Shown: positions 29,333 to 43,079 of the stretch, piece after piece
Layout: every line of letters begins with the position of its first letter
Position numbering within the stretch: position 1 is the first letter of the stretch
Origin: Rhizophagus clarus
Lineage: Eukaryota > Glomeromycota > Glomeromycetes > Glomerales > Glomeraceae
Length of the DNA stretch: 64,000 nucleotides
NCBI GenBank assembly: GCA_015698045.1
Contig: BLAL01000162.1
Location: 682,001-746,000, forward strand
Direction: 5' to 3'
Position numbers and translations under genes: made by a program
The notes under the pieces: generated by a model
Databases searched by the model: none
The model's input: only the letters and a program-made list of their open reading frames with translations
What the model was told of the DNA's origin: nothing

Positions 29333-30193
29333 CGAGGAAAGTTTATATTACTTTAGTTTATAATATAATTCGTTAATAAAGTTATAATAATACTAGCATC
29401 TAAACATCTAAATCACTGGATCCTAGCCTCATTTTTAATATTACACATTCGCATTGAGTAAATGTTCTTTATTTAGGTTGTTTTTGTAGTAGAATTTTCA
29501 CTGTCCAACATTAAAATCTCGATCTTACAATCTGCATACTTTTAAGAAGGTTGTGTTGTTTTCAATGAACCTTACTAACCAAATTAAGTAGCATGAGTCT
29601 TATAATTCTTAAATAAGTCAACGGATCTGTGAATTTTTATTTACAAGTTTTTGAAAACAAAAATATCCTTTACTGACTGAGTATTGGAAGCAACGGTAAC
29701 ATATATAAACTTTAAGTTAATCAATTCATGAGAAAAAGACAAATAACGTTCAAGAGTTTTGAACAACGTATGAACAACCGATAATAATAAGTCCAACTAA
29801 TCTAATAAAACTCTTTCATATATAAAGGGAATTTACATTGCAGAATTGTCGATCATTTGCGTCATACTAATATGAAGTTCATCTCGTTAAAAAAAGTCTA
29901 AATATCTTATTATTTGCAAAGAAAAGGATCATATAAGTACAGTTTATAAAACTGTTTGATTTTAACTAAAAGTTTGAATTTCTACTATTTCCAAATCAAA
30001 ATAACAGATAAAATAAAATAAAAAAATGAAAATAAAAATAAAATGATAAAATATTAAATAATACATTATAAAAAAATCAAGAGAATAAATCGAATTGTTT
30101 GATAGATTGATTATCAAATTAAGTGCTACATAATATTGAATAAATATTAAGAAATTTATGATATAAGTTATTTTTCAAAATTATAATAAAATG
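29333..30193. other. Convergent intergenic region between ISWI and PAN3
   Basis: Contains the two 3' flanks. AT-rich, with no gene, RNA or repeat that I can support. Confidence 0.5.
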
Positions 30194-33100
30194 TCATTTC
30201 CTCCTTGATAAATCTCTAAATGCTGAATCAACACAATTTTTTATCTCTTTATAAGATACAATTAAACATGATTGTTCATCTCTTGAAACTAACATTATTC
30301 TTTCATCGACACCAGCATCCAACTAAACATTTATAATATATCGAAAATGATTTATAGATTATAATCGTTGCGAGTTTAAAATCAATAATAATACTCAAGA
30401 AAAAATTTATAATATAGAAATCAGAAATAAACAACTGCGATAACTTACCTTATTTAAACACGTTAGTACATGGGCCATATCGACTACAGGATAACCATTT
30501 TCATCTACTTGATGAAATACATAGTCCCTGAATAATTTAATTAAATATCTATCGCCAGTCTCTGACCAACTCGGGTCCATATCAAACCTAAATATCATTA
30601 CGACCTTATGGATAAATCTTTTCCATCCTAATAAATACAAAGCAAAAAAAAAATAAAAAATAAAATAAAATACAACATACTCTGGACGTTCATTAATAAA
30701 TCCAAATTTACATAGCAATCTTACTAATCTTCCATTTTCCAATTCTTGACTTAATTCATTTTCCAGAAAATCATTATAACTAAAAAGAAAAAAGTAATCA
30801 CGACTCAAATTAAAACAAAATAAAAAGGTTTATCAATAATAATATACAACATATATTTACTGATGAACACTATTAATTTCGTGCAATATTCGAGGTCCGA
30901 TCATAGCTATAACTTTGTCCACCGATTTTGTTGGAGTTGGTTTATTTAATAAATATAATATAACATTCTTAAAATCCGGAGAATAATGTCGAGAGATATA
31001 ATCAATCGATTTCGGTAAATTAAGAACGGAAGAAAGTGAATTACACGCGAGAGAAATAATTAATTGGCCAAAATGTATAAGATCTTCTTGCTGAAAAATG
31101 TAAAATAATTAGTCTTAAATAATTCTATCAAACATGAACACGATCAAATTACCAATAGAAAATTTCTTGAAATAAATTTCAAAATGAAAATATTTCAAAT
31201 CGCGTATTTGCTCAAGAATTTAATAATAACATATATAAAATGAACCTGAAAATGGAGGATATTTTTTCCACCATCAAAAGTCAACATATCCATTATACCA
31301 CAACAATTTATTCGTATTCTAAAGTTAATAAATTGTTATTAATGAAGCTAAAAACCTTCGACTATTATTACTCAATCTTACCTATTTTTATTAGTTGATA
31401 AAATTTTTGTAGGTTCAATCATTCGCGCTGCTAATCCCGAAGAATGTATAGTTTTAATTGCAGAAGCCAATTGTGATATATAACTCCACAAAACTGTTTC
31501 AGGAACAATAACGCCAGTCCCACCACCACCCTGAGGGAGATTATTGGCTTGCAATGACGATGATGAAAAATGTTTATCGAAAAGAGTCTGTGATAAAGGA
31601 TGATAATCATATACAAAAACAAGAGCTTTCATACAATCAATCAAATTCAATTAATATACTGAATCTCCTTATTATATCAAAATCAAGAATGAAAGAAAAT
31701 GAAATACTGCTCACAATGATCACCAAAAGCCTTAGTGGTAAATGCTTCACGTATAGAAACAATGTTTGCGTGTCTAATCCGTCGCCAATTTTCTATTGTC
31801 GACATTGCTATTTCGTTCGTTAAACGAAAACCTATTCATATCAAAATAATATATAAATTGATTTTTGCTAAGCAGAAATAAAATTAAGAATACTGTGACC
31901 GCCTACCCTCAATGCGTCTTAAACAATAAACACGACCATCAACGCTACAAACTGATTTATATACCCAACTTGGATATCCAAAAATCTTTATAGATTTCTC
32001 TTGGCGTTGATCAAGTGGATACAGGGAATGGTATACATGAAGCTCTTCCGGTAAATTAAAATCTTTCGCTACAAATGTAAGTTTAAGCTGAAAAGAAAGC
32101 AACTTCTAAAACGACTAAATAATAATAAATTATGATAACAATACCGTTCACAGTTTTCAAAGTAGCTTCATTCTTTCGTTGCAATTCTTCACGTAAATGA
32201 TCCAACATAAAAAACGCGTGAATTGTCTTCTGATGTGGATGTAAATTGGACACATGCGGTAGGGGTGATGTATAGAGGTGGTATTGTAACTGCGAAAAAT
32301 TTATTTGAAATTCAATTTCAGTCATATATCGAAACTTTCGATAAGAAAACCAAATTACCGCATCAATGTTCATGATAATTATCGTACTGGCTGAGGCAAT
32401 AAAGCCTGCTGGGACTGATATAAAAATGGATCCAAATGGTGTGAAGTTGTGAAATAGCTCGCATTATTCATATGTGACGGAACTTCTGGTAAAGAATTTT
32501 CGTTAGATGCGAAATTTGTCGCCTAAATAAATATAACGCGTCAAAACATTGAAAATAAAATAAGTTTAAATATGTTAAATTATATATAACAATCTAATTC
32601 ATCAAAATATATATGACTAACATTGGCGTTAAGTCCTAGTGAGGCAAATGAGTTGGCAAGTGCATTTAAACCAGGATTTGCGACACCTCCGGGAGACAAG
32701 AGAAAGGGAGTTGGAGGAGGTACGGGAGGATAAAATCCCAAAGTCTGTTCGTACAATGTCATTCTTCAGAATAAAATAAATTGCTAAGTATGTTTATCAA
32801 CTAAGAATTGTTAAACAGATAAATAGGGAAGTAATCGGTAAATCATGTACTCATTATCATATTCTTGCTCTCCAGAATCATAATAATGTTTCTGCTGAGG
32901 TGAACCTTGCAGAGCCGTACAAACGAATATAAATTAAACAATTAAACTACTAAATATGGATATAATACAAAAGTATAAATAAATACTCACCTGTTGTACT
33001 TGTAGGAGTGACGGAAATTTCTTCAGGAGTATTTACTTTTAATAAAACATTTACATCTAAGCTTAAACTGTTACAATAAACGTTTAATACAACAGTATAT

Positions 33101-33779
33101 CAAACCTTGAGTGCTTTTAGGGATAAAAGGTGGTGCATTCGCTACTTCTAGGGGAATGGATGAAAGTAATACGGAAGGTTTAAACACTGGAGAATTAACG
33201 CTTAGCTTCGATTTGTTACTAATATTATAAAAAAGTAATAATTAAATATATTTTCAAAAACAAAAATAACAAAAATGACTGGATAAAAAAAATTTACTTA
33301 CGTTTCTGGGCTGTTTGGAGGAGATGTCGATTTTCCCTACAAATAAAATAAAAGGATGTAATTTTTTACAAAATAGATGGAAATTAATGTCAAAGGGTGA
33401 TAACGGGATCAATAAGAAAGCGTGTCACTTTATCATTACGTTAAATTTTCGACATTATGACATTGCTTCTAAAGATCGCTCATTTAACTTACTAAGTCGT
33501 GATTGAACTCACAACCTTTCCCTTCATATTTACAATATCCATGTATAATTAAATTCCTACAAGTTCGCGTTTTAGAATTTGCTGTTAAATCTATAACGAG
33601 AATAAACAAAGAGGGATTAGGTATAATAAAGGTAGATAAAAAAAATGTGAAATCATAGATCTTAAGCAGAAGATACTTTTTGAAGAAGGTGGACTTTTGG
33701 GGGGCTCTTTTTCAGAAGTAGGCGCAACAATTGGGATCGCGGATGACCCTGACGGGGTTGGAACTGAGAATGAAGCCAT
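30194..33779 (-). CDS. PAN3: PAN3, regulatory subunit of the PAN2-PAN3 deadenylase
   Basis: About 17 exons on the minus strand join in frame to roughly 700 residues. The start [13 protein letters not shown] is followed by a CCCH zinc finger ([20 protein letters not shown], 33490-33594), typical of the PAN3 N-terminus, then a PAM2-like motif [12 protein letters not shown] (near 33200) for binding poly(A)-binding protein. A Pro/Asn-rich linker leads to the pseudokinase (about 31380-32340: [71 protein letters not shown]). The C-terminal region has [20 protein letters not shown] and [20 protein letters not shown] and ends [14 protein letters not shown]3 recruits the PAN2 nuclease to poly(A) tails in the cytoplasm (family knowledge). 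Its start is 268 bp from the dTMP kinase start, in divergent orientation. The donor before [10 protein letters not shown] was taken as GTGAAC. Confidence 0.95.
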
Positions 33780-34948
<1,169 letters not shown>

Positions 34949-35602
34949 AAATAAAAGTGAACTCCAATTCATCTTTACAAGGAACACTTTACTGCGATAC
35001 AAATACGTACTCTAAACTTCTAAAGGCAATTAAAATCGAGAAAACAAAGTTATGGTAAATTTGCTTCGTTTGTAACAAAATTTTGAATATAAATATATTT
35101 CATTACGAAAGACCGAGATAATATTTGACTTCATAAGTATTTAATTTTTGTTCATAACAATAATAAACAAAACAAGAAATAATGCTATCCTTTCCCCAAA
35201 ACACATGACGAATAAAAGATGCAAAGATTGTAATTAAAGAAGGGAAAAAAAAATAAATGATATAAACAAAATGACTGCGCCATAAATACTAACATCACGA
35301 ATTTGAATAATATAATTTTAAAGAAACAAAAAGTTACAGCGCAAAGAAACTTCAACAGAATATTTACAAGTTAAAAATGCAAAAAAAAAAATCAGATTTG
35401 AAAAAAAGAAATATAATCACTGATCATGTTCTTCAGATTAAAAGCGTCCACATTCTCCTTTAACAGTTTTCTTAACACGTCATAATCAAATCAATAATTT
35501 TCTAAATAACTTCTTATACACTAATAAAATAACATATTTTATAAAAAAAAAACTTAAATTAATCGGCATATTAATATGACCATAAGTTTAATATTTGTAG
35601 CA
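34949..35602. other. Convergent intergenic region (3' flanks)
   Basis: AT-rich DNA holding the 3' untranslated regions of dTMP kinase and of the exonuclease gene. No other feature supported. Confidence 0.5.
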
Positions 35603-37699
35603 TTATTGTTGAAAACCATTCTCTCCACCCACTGTAGAATTATTTGGCATACCACATTTTGCACAATGCGTCCTTTTTGCAAAATTATGATATCCACACA
35701 TTTCATTACTACACAACCAGTCTCCAGGTTTCATGTTGGCCGTGACAGCGACACTACTAGCAACCTGAGGAGGTTTATTTATTGCGCAACGAATACATTG
35801 GAATCTCGAAGCAAAATTATGAGTGTTACAACTTGGGCAATACCAATCTCCTGGCCGGAAAGGTGCCGGAGCAGGAGAAGAAGGTCCATGACTAACACCA
35901 CCAGCATAACCCCCTTGATCTTGTGTTAGATTCCCGTATGCATCATATCCGATATGATTTGTAGTATTGCACCGCATGCAAACCGTTCTAGAAGCGAAAT
36001 TTTGAAATGCACAATTTGGATTTGGACAGATCCAATCACCGGGACGAAAAGACATATTTGACGGTGGTGGTCCGTACATTCCCTGAGGTTTGAATGTTCC
36101 GCATCTTAAACACTGAGTTCTAGATGCGTAATTATGAAAATTGCATGGAGGATTCGGACACATCCAATCCCCTAATGTAAAATTTGAAGGTGTTCCATGT
36201 ACCGCAGAAGGATTTGGATTCATAGCATTGCATTTAAAACATGTTCTCCTAGAGGCAAAGTTATGGAATTGACAGGCTGGACAGACCCAATCACCCGGCC
36301 GAAGACGATTTTTGGTTATCTTATCACCAATAATGAATTAAAGTGTGAAATAAAGACAATCCAAATTGGGTTTGTTACAAAAAAAATATGTATTTACATA
36401 CCGGAAATGACGCTAATATAGCTCCGGCTGCTTCAGTTACCCTCTCACTGCTTGGACTTACTTCTATAGCTCTATCTCCTAAAGTTCTCCCATTCATCTC
36501 TAAACAAGCCATTGCATCTTCATGTGTCGCAAAGATCGCAAATCCAGAGCCACTCGGTTTCTGATGATCAGGTGTACGAATCATCCACAATACGGTTGGT
36601 CTGACACCCTGACCTGAAAACCATGCCTCTAATTCAGTCTGTGTAACATCGTAGGGTAAACCCGCCAAATGAATCACTTTAGACTCTTCTTTTTTAAATT
36701 GGTTCAAATCCGCATTGGTGTCAATGGGATTAACAAACACATCAGGGTGACCGAAAGAACAAAAGTATCGAATAATGTTAACCATAGTAAGCGAATCCCC
36801 TATTCCAGAATGCGGTTGACCTGCCACTTGTAAATCAAAGGCAGCACACATTTCATTTAAAGAATGATTCTTTAATATTACGTCTGGGTGGTGCACTTGC
36901 CATCTTTGATATTCTTGTTTTAAGTCAAACATTCTACAGTGCGCTAGGTAAGGAGGTAATTCAATATGTTTATCTCTTGCCTCTCTAGGTAATTGGATTC
37001 TGAGGTCCCATGCTCCGTGTGTGCAAAAACAAAACGTCTTGTTACTAGCGATGATGTATTTTTGAACGTAGTCGTCCAAAGCAGTGATGGCATCTTGCAA
37101 AGTACCCGCTTTTTCGAGATTTTCCCAAGTTATTTTGGTTAGATTGATGCAAAAAGGAGTCAAAGGTGTAGTTTCTGGTTTGACATATTGAGTGTGTTGA
37201 TACACCTATATGTTTATTAATATTATTGAATTGTGCTAGTTTTAAAAGATCCTATAGCTTTTGATTTCTAACAAAAATACACGTTTCCTGATAAATAGAG
37301 TAAAATAATTCGATACTGACCACATCCAAAGTGCTGGTATCAACAACCACCCAGGCAAATTCTATGATTTCTGCCGTTTCCTAGTAAAGAAGCAAGCCAA
37401 CAACGTTTGCAAACCATGTAATAAATCTCATTAAAATGTAAACTTTCTTGAACAAAAAAAAAAAACAAATATAATATCAGGACACGGTTTGAGAACGCGT
37501 ACGAGCACCGAAACCAACCGTAAACCCGACAGAAAAGTAAACACGAGCTTACAAAGAATTTACTTTGTTTTTGTAGTACCTTTGTCACCTGTACAGTTTG
37601 TGGATTTGTGTTATTCTCGTCACAAGTAGCTTCGAAATCAATCACCACAAGGTAATCGATACCAAGACAATGAACATTTTGAGTTAGAGTAATAGACAT
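35603..37699 (-). CDS. ERI1-like 3'-5' exonuclease fused to an RRM and five RanBP2 zinc fingers
   Basis: Four exons (37580-37699, 37321-37380, 36402-37205, 35603-36319) give 1701 nt, or 566 aa, with all junctions in frame. Residues about 1-210 are a DEDDh exonuclease: Exo I VIDFEATCDE, Exo II FCTHGAWDLR, Exo III PHSGIGDSLTMVNIIRYF. Residues about 230-320 form an RRM (VIHLAGLPYDVTQTELEAWF, GSGFAIFATHEDAMACLEMN). The C-terminal half has five RanBP2-type zinc fingers of pattern (R/K/L)PGDW.C..C...NFASR..C.RC (GDWVCPACQFHNFASRRTC is the first). RanBP2 fingers of this GDW type often bind single-stranded RNA (family knowledge). An RNA-trimming role, perhaps on small RNAs, histone mRNA or 5.8S rRNA ends, is inferred. 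The acceptor of exon 4 (36319) is the least certain junction. Confidence 0.92.
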
Positions 37700-37825
37700 C
37701 CTAGCTTTTCCCTTCGCCTTACTATCAAAAATATAGGGTTTACTCTTAATAACAAACGTACAAGATTCTTGTCACTAAGAAAACATTCTCAACGGTTAGA
37801 CCCTTTAATTATGTGAAAATTTCGG

Positions 37826-37837
37826 ATTGGATATTGG
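37826..37837 (-). promoter_or_regulatory. Two inverted CCAAT boxes upstream of the exonuclease gene
   Basis: ATTGG at 37826-37830 and 37833-37837 read CCAAT in the gene's direction, about 130 bp before its start codon. Candidate HAP/NF-Y sites, by motif only. Confidence 0.4.
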
Positions 37838-37849
37838 TATGACATCAAG

Positions 37850-38804
37850 TAACCACCCTGAAAAAAATTTGTATCACCTGATTTTAATCATCTGATTAAA
37901 ATAATAATTATTTTCTTACTTGGTTTACAGCTAATTGCAAAATTGTGCAACCATCTTATGACTTTTTAATTTGATTTGATATTTTGAATTTTTCAAAAAT
38001 CAGTAAAGAATAAAGTTTAAATAGCTATTTTGGCAATACCTCTAACTTCTCAAAATTGAATACTGCTTAAATTAGTTATAATTCTATTACTATATTGATT
38101 AAATCATTTCTTATTATATCAAATTGAACAGCAAAATGATTATTTAAAAAGCAATAAAAAAATGTAATTTTAAATACAGACATTATTTTTATTTATTAGT
38201 CAAAATGGCTTTTATTATAATTAAATTTATTTATAAAGCTATTAATTTTTTTATTTAGAAAATTCCTAATTTTTTTGCATTTCTGTAAGCAATAACACTT
38301 TTTTTAAAATAATGATAAAAAACAAAATATTTATTATTCTAAATATTACATTAGAGATATTTTTTAAAAAAATACTGCCAAAATTAAAATGATAATCATT
38401 TTATATATCTTAATTTTTATTAAAAAAACTTTAATATATGTGTATTCTTGACTAATTATATAATTTTCTAAGCTATTGATGAACTTTTTATTATAATAAA
38501 TTTGCAAATAACAAATTCTAATAGTATAATAAGGGCAGTGACATATATTAACTAATATTTTTTTATTATAAGCACTTACCCCTTACCCTTCAGGTAAGAT
38601 ATCTTGGTCACATGCAACCTATCATATTTTTTAAAAATTGTGTAACCTAAGATTTTTGCTTAACCCCCCACCCCCTAAAATATTAACTAATATATGTCAT
38701 TACCCTAACTATTATCTACAAATAACAATAATATTATATAACTTCAAATTTTTATAAATTATAAATTAAAAAAATTAATAAACCAATAAAATAATAAATT
38801 AATA
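37850..38804. other. AT-rich gene-free DNA
   Basis: No gene seen. A short C-run (CCCCCCACCCCC) near 38660 stands out from the AT background. Confidence 0.5.
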
Positions 38805-38806
38805 TA

Positions 38807-38963
38807 TGGGGTCTTTGCAATAGAAAAGTACGAAACTCAAAAAAAATTTTAAATTTATTTTATATGCTAATTATGTTTTTTATACTAAAATAAGTGTAAA
38901 TTTAATATTAATTAAATTTTTATTTTTTTTTGAGTTTCGTACCTTTCTATTGCAAAGATCCCA
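38807..38963. mobile_element. TA-flanked MITE, copy 1 (157 bp)
   Basis: TGGGGTCTTTGCAATAGAAA at the left and the inverse (CTATTGCAAAGATCCCA) at the right are terminal inverted repeats of about 45 bp; they include GTACGAAACTCAAAAA and its counterpart. TA lies on both sides (38805-38806 and 38964-38965). A second copy of the same family lies at 45161-45318. Tc1/mariner-type MITE by TSD and structure. Confidence 0.75.
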
Positions 38964-38965
38964 TA

Positions 38966-39735
38966 TGCTGAATATTTTTATTAGTTTATTTTATAGAATT
39001 TATTAAAAATTTTAATTAATATTACAAGTCAAAATTTAATAATTTAATAAGTAATAATAATAAAAATGTAAAAATTTTGGACTAATTTTTATGGAATTTT
39101 TATGAATTTTACAAAAATTTTATAGAAATCCATTATATAATAATTATTATATTCTGATAAAATACTTTAAAAATATATTATATAAAATAAATAAATAAGA
39201 TTTCAAATTTTAGATTATATTGTTTATAAATAATAGCTGTTATATAAAAGTTTATTTTTGTTTAATAATAAATTTTTTTTATTTATTTTATAATCTAAAT
39301 ATTAAGTTTTAATAAAAAGTTTAAATATTTTTTTTTTTGAAAAATATATTAAGAAAATGGTAATACAAAAAAAAAATTGCAGGTCATTTCTCAATTTATT
39401 TAAAAATAGTATAATTATTAATAGCAAAGTTATTTGTAATAATAATATGTAAAATCAAATTAAATATTAATTGATATATATAAAGATCAAATCAAATATT
39501 AGTTAAATAATAAAATATATGTATTTTTGATCCTTTTTTTCAAAAATAAAAAAAATTTTATAGCTTTATTATAAATTTTATATATTATATTAAAAAAAAT
39601 TGACTGCTATTACTTTTGCTAAAAACTATAAATAAATAGATTTCTAACTTGAATTTTTAATGATTTTTAAAATATCAAATTTTCAAATTAAAAATTATAA
39701 AGTAGTTATACAATTTACAGTTAGCTATAATATCA
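38966..39735. other. AT-rich gene-free DNA
   Basis: Low-complexity AT sequence; no gene or clear repeat supported. Confidence 0.5.
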
Positions 39736-39740
39736 GGAAA

Positions 39741-42700
39741 GTTATATCAATTCAGATCTGTGGTGATCTGCAATTTTAGCAGATTGCCGCATTTTTTTAA
39801 TGCAATTTCGTTAAGAATCTGCGCAATACTACAGAAATTATTTTTTTATTTTTTTCAAAGATTTTTTATGAAAAATTTGTGATAATCTCCAAAATTGCAG
39901 ATTTTTAAAAACACTTCGTACAAAAATCTTTAAAGATTTTCACAATTTTCTTCTTTAATTTGATAAACTTTATATGATAAACTTTGATAAGTTTCCAGTT
40001 TATTTTCTACACTTAATTTCCTTTAAGACACTTAAACTTTTTATTCGCAATACTTTAAGAAAACAATTTTTTTCAACATTTTTCATAAATATAATTTTTT
40101 TTTCAACACTTTTCAAAGAAATTTTTTTCAACGTCTTTCAATTTAAAGTCTAAAAATACCCTAAGAAAAAACTTTTTTTTGTAGTTTTTTAAGCTTCGAA
40201 ATTATTAAATAGACTTGCTATCTTTTCTATCTCCTTAAAAGAATCATTTTATAGATCCTCTACAAGGACTAAATGTATTTTCGACAGTGTTCTGGGCATA
40301 CGAATCATAAACAAATGTTAGTTAATGCTAATTTTCGAAGGTAACCTTCAAAAAAAATTTTTTTTATTAATTTTATTTAACAAACGTCCATTAACATTCG
40401 ATTTCCTTTTTTATAGGTCTGGAATACTGAAAAACAAGTTCCAGCCTCCATTTTGAAGGTAAACATTGAAATGTTTAATTTACTTTTATTTTGACGAACG
40501 TCACTAACTAAGGTTACTTTGTAGCCGATCAGCTTCTGCGGTGTCATATGACCTAGAGATCGGTTGATAATCTAAAAAAATTCCCTTTTTTCTTTACTAA
40601 GGCTCTTTTGGACTTTGGAATTGTCGAAGAATGAGTGAACAAAATTTATTTGTTTCAGCATTTCAAGCTGAGTTTTTGCTGAAAATCTTAGCCAAATTTC
40701 ACATTTCAAAGGTATGGCCTTCGAAATAATTTTTTTTTTTATTAAATTAACTTAACAAAGTTGATTAACATTCATTTATCTTTTTTTTTAGGTCCAAAAT
40801 ACCAAACATACAGGCCTGGACTCTATTTCGAAGGTAACTTCAAAAAAAAATACCTTTTTTTTTAATTTTATTTTTAACGAACATTAACTAATGTTCATTT
40901 CATTTTTCTTAAGTCTGGAACTCCAATTCGAAGTGGACTGAAGTATTCGAAGATGGAAATGATTTTTTTTTATATATTTTACAAAATGTTAATGTTTCAT
41001 TTCGTATTTCTTTTTTTTAGGTCCTGAACTTCATTTCGAGGTAGACCATTATAAGTAAAAAAAAAGTTCTTTTTTTTTATATTTTAGTGAAACGTTAGTA
41101 ACGTTTCACTTTTCTTCTTTTTTTTAGGTCTGAAACTCCATTCTGAGGCAGACCACTAAGTAAAAAAAAAGCTCTTTTTTTTTGTATTTTAGCAAAACAT
41201 TAGTAACATTTCGCTTTTCTTCTTTTTTTTAGGTCCAAAACTCCATTTCAAGACAAACTATTAAGTAAAGAAAAAAAAATGATTTTTTTTTGTATTTTAG
41301 TAAAACGTTAGTAAACGTTTCACTTTTCTTCTTTTTTTTAAGTCTAAAACTCTATTTCGAGGCAGACCACTGTAAGTAAAAAAAAAATGATTTTTTTTTC
41401 TTTGTATTTTAGCAAAACATTAGTAACATTTCGCTTTTCTTCTTTTTTATAGGTCCAAAACTCCATTTTGAAGCAGAAACGTTTTGCTTTTCTCCTTTTT
41501 TTAGGTCTGGAACTCCATTTCGAGGCAGAACAATTCAAGTAAAAAAAATAGGTTTTTTTTGGTATTTTAGCAAAACGTTAATAACGTTTCACTTTTTTCC
41601 CTTTCTTTAGATCCAGAACTCCATTCAAGGTGGACTATTAAGAAAAAAAAAATGATTTTTTTTTGTATTTTAGCGAAACGTTAATAACGTTTTGCTTTTC
41701 TCCCTTTCTTTAGGTCCGAAACTCTATTTCAAACAGACCATTAAGTAAAAAAAAAAATTTTTTTTACTTTAATTTCAACGAACATTAACTAACATTCATT
41801 TTTTTTCTTTTTAGGTCCAGAATTCCTTTAGGGGCGGACTATAATATTTCGAAGGTATAATATCTTTGAAAATTATTGTTTTTTTTATGTTTTATTTAAA
41901 TGAACATTATTAATGTTCATTTTTTTTATTTGTTAAGTTTAGAACTCCTTTAGAGGCGGACTACTGTAAGTAAAAAAATAATTTTTTTTTACTTTTATTT
42001 CAACAAACGTTAACTACCACTCATTTTCTTTCTTTTTTAAGTTTAGAAGAAGCGGATCGCGGTATTTCAAAGGTAAAAAAACCTCAAAATAATATTTTAT
42101 TTACAAAACGAATGAAACTAATATTTTGTTTTATTTTTCTTTTTTTTAGGTCTGGAACTCGAAGTAGACTGAAGGTAAAAAAAAATTATTTTTTATCTTA
42201 TTTTTATTTTAACGAACGTTAAATAATGTTCGTTCTCATTTTTTTAGATGGACCCCATCTCGCGGCGAACCAGGTATCATCCCAAAGATAAAAAAAAATT
42301 TTTTATTAATAAAACGTTAATTAACATTTTGAATTCTTTTTTTAGATTTGCATCTTTTTGGAGACTTCTAGAGGAATTCGAAGGTATTCACCTTCGAAAA
42401 TTTAAATTTATTATTTTTTTTTAGACAAAACGTCAACTAATCGTTTTGTTTTTTATTTTATAAGTCATCGACTTTCCAGACATTTACCAAACAAATTTCG
42501 AAGATTAAAATTTCGAAAAATATTAGTTTAGGTCTGCGGTTTTCTGACTTGTCTCTGAATAGAATTTCAAAGTAAACAGAATTTAATTTTTTTTTTTTTT
42601 ATTTAACGAAACGTTTACTGATAGTTTCATTAGTTTTTTTTTGCAGGCGCAAGAAACTGAAAGAAAGGTTCCAATCCTAATATAAAGGTAAAAAACCTTG

Positions 42701-43067
42701 AAAACCCCATTTTTTACATTTTCAACAAAACAGTGAAAGTAAAGAAAGAAAGGCTGGAAAATTTAGTGTATTTAATACCCGAAATAGTGTAGTTAATAGT
42801 GTAATAAATTGATTTATTTGTAATGCTTTAATTAAATAAATTAAATAAATTAATTGATGTTAATTAACAATAAAAGTAATTGTAAATTGTCAAAAATTTT
42901 GAAAAATTTCGCAGATTTATTTTTAAAAATTTTCGCAGATTTTTTTGTGTTTGCAGAACTGCACAGAAATCCATGAAATTTTTCAGTGCTGCGTATCGGC
43001 ATGTCCTCAGATCTGCGCAGAAATGGATTCCGCAGAATTGCACAGATCTGCAGACCAAAATTTTTCC
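39741..43067. mobile_element. Candidate DNA element with GCAGATCTG-rich ends enclosing a micro-exon array
   Basis: Both ends are rich in GCAGA/CAGATCTG motifs: left 39755-39910 (CAGATCTGTGGTGATCTGCA, AGCAGATTGC, ATCTGCGC) and right 42905-43055 (TCGCAGATTT twice, TCAGATCTGCGCAG, GCACAGATCTGCAGACC). The outermost sequences TCAGGAAAGTTATA (39741) and, inverted from the right, TCGGGAAAAATTTT, followed in each case by CAGATCTGTG, suggest terminal inverted repeats. No convincing TSD was found, so the boundaries are approximate. No transposase is visible. The interior is the tandem micro-exon array. Confidence 0.5.
40325..42690 (+). repeat. Tandem array of about 20 micro-exon/intron-like units (period about 100 bp)
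   Basis: Each unit has a T-rich tract ending in TAG or AAG, a short conserved core such as GTCTGGAACTCCATTTCGAG followed by GCAGACCACT, a donor-like GTAAGTAAAAA, an A/T-rich stretch, and then a palindrome or near-palindrome (AGTGAAACGTTA-G-TAACGTTTCACT is perfect at 41086-41110; GAACATTA-AC-TAATGTTC at about 40879). Acceptor-like sites lie near 40422, 40602, 40792, 40910, 41020, 41127, 41233, 41340, 41452, 41505, 41610, 41714, 41814, 41937, 42040, 42149, 42247, 42345, 42530 and 42645. Cores are mostly 30-36 nt. In one frame the core reads LELHFEADH. No start codon with a signal peptide was found upstream, so coding status is unproven. Confidence 0.65.
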
Positions 43068-43079
43068 CGATGAAATATT

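Noticed and set aside
40325-42690. CRISPR-like array
   Set aside because: Repeats and intervals are both diverged copies of one 100-bp unit with splice-like signals; there are no unique spacers, and the context is eukaryotic.
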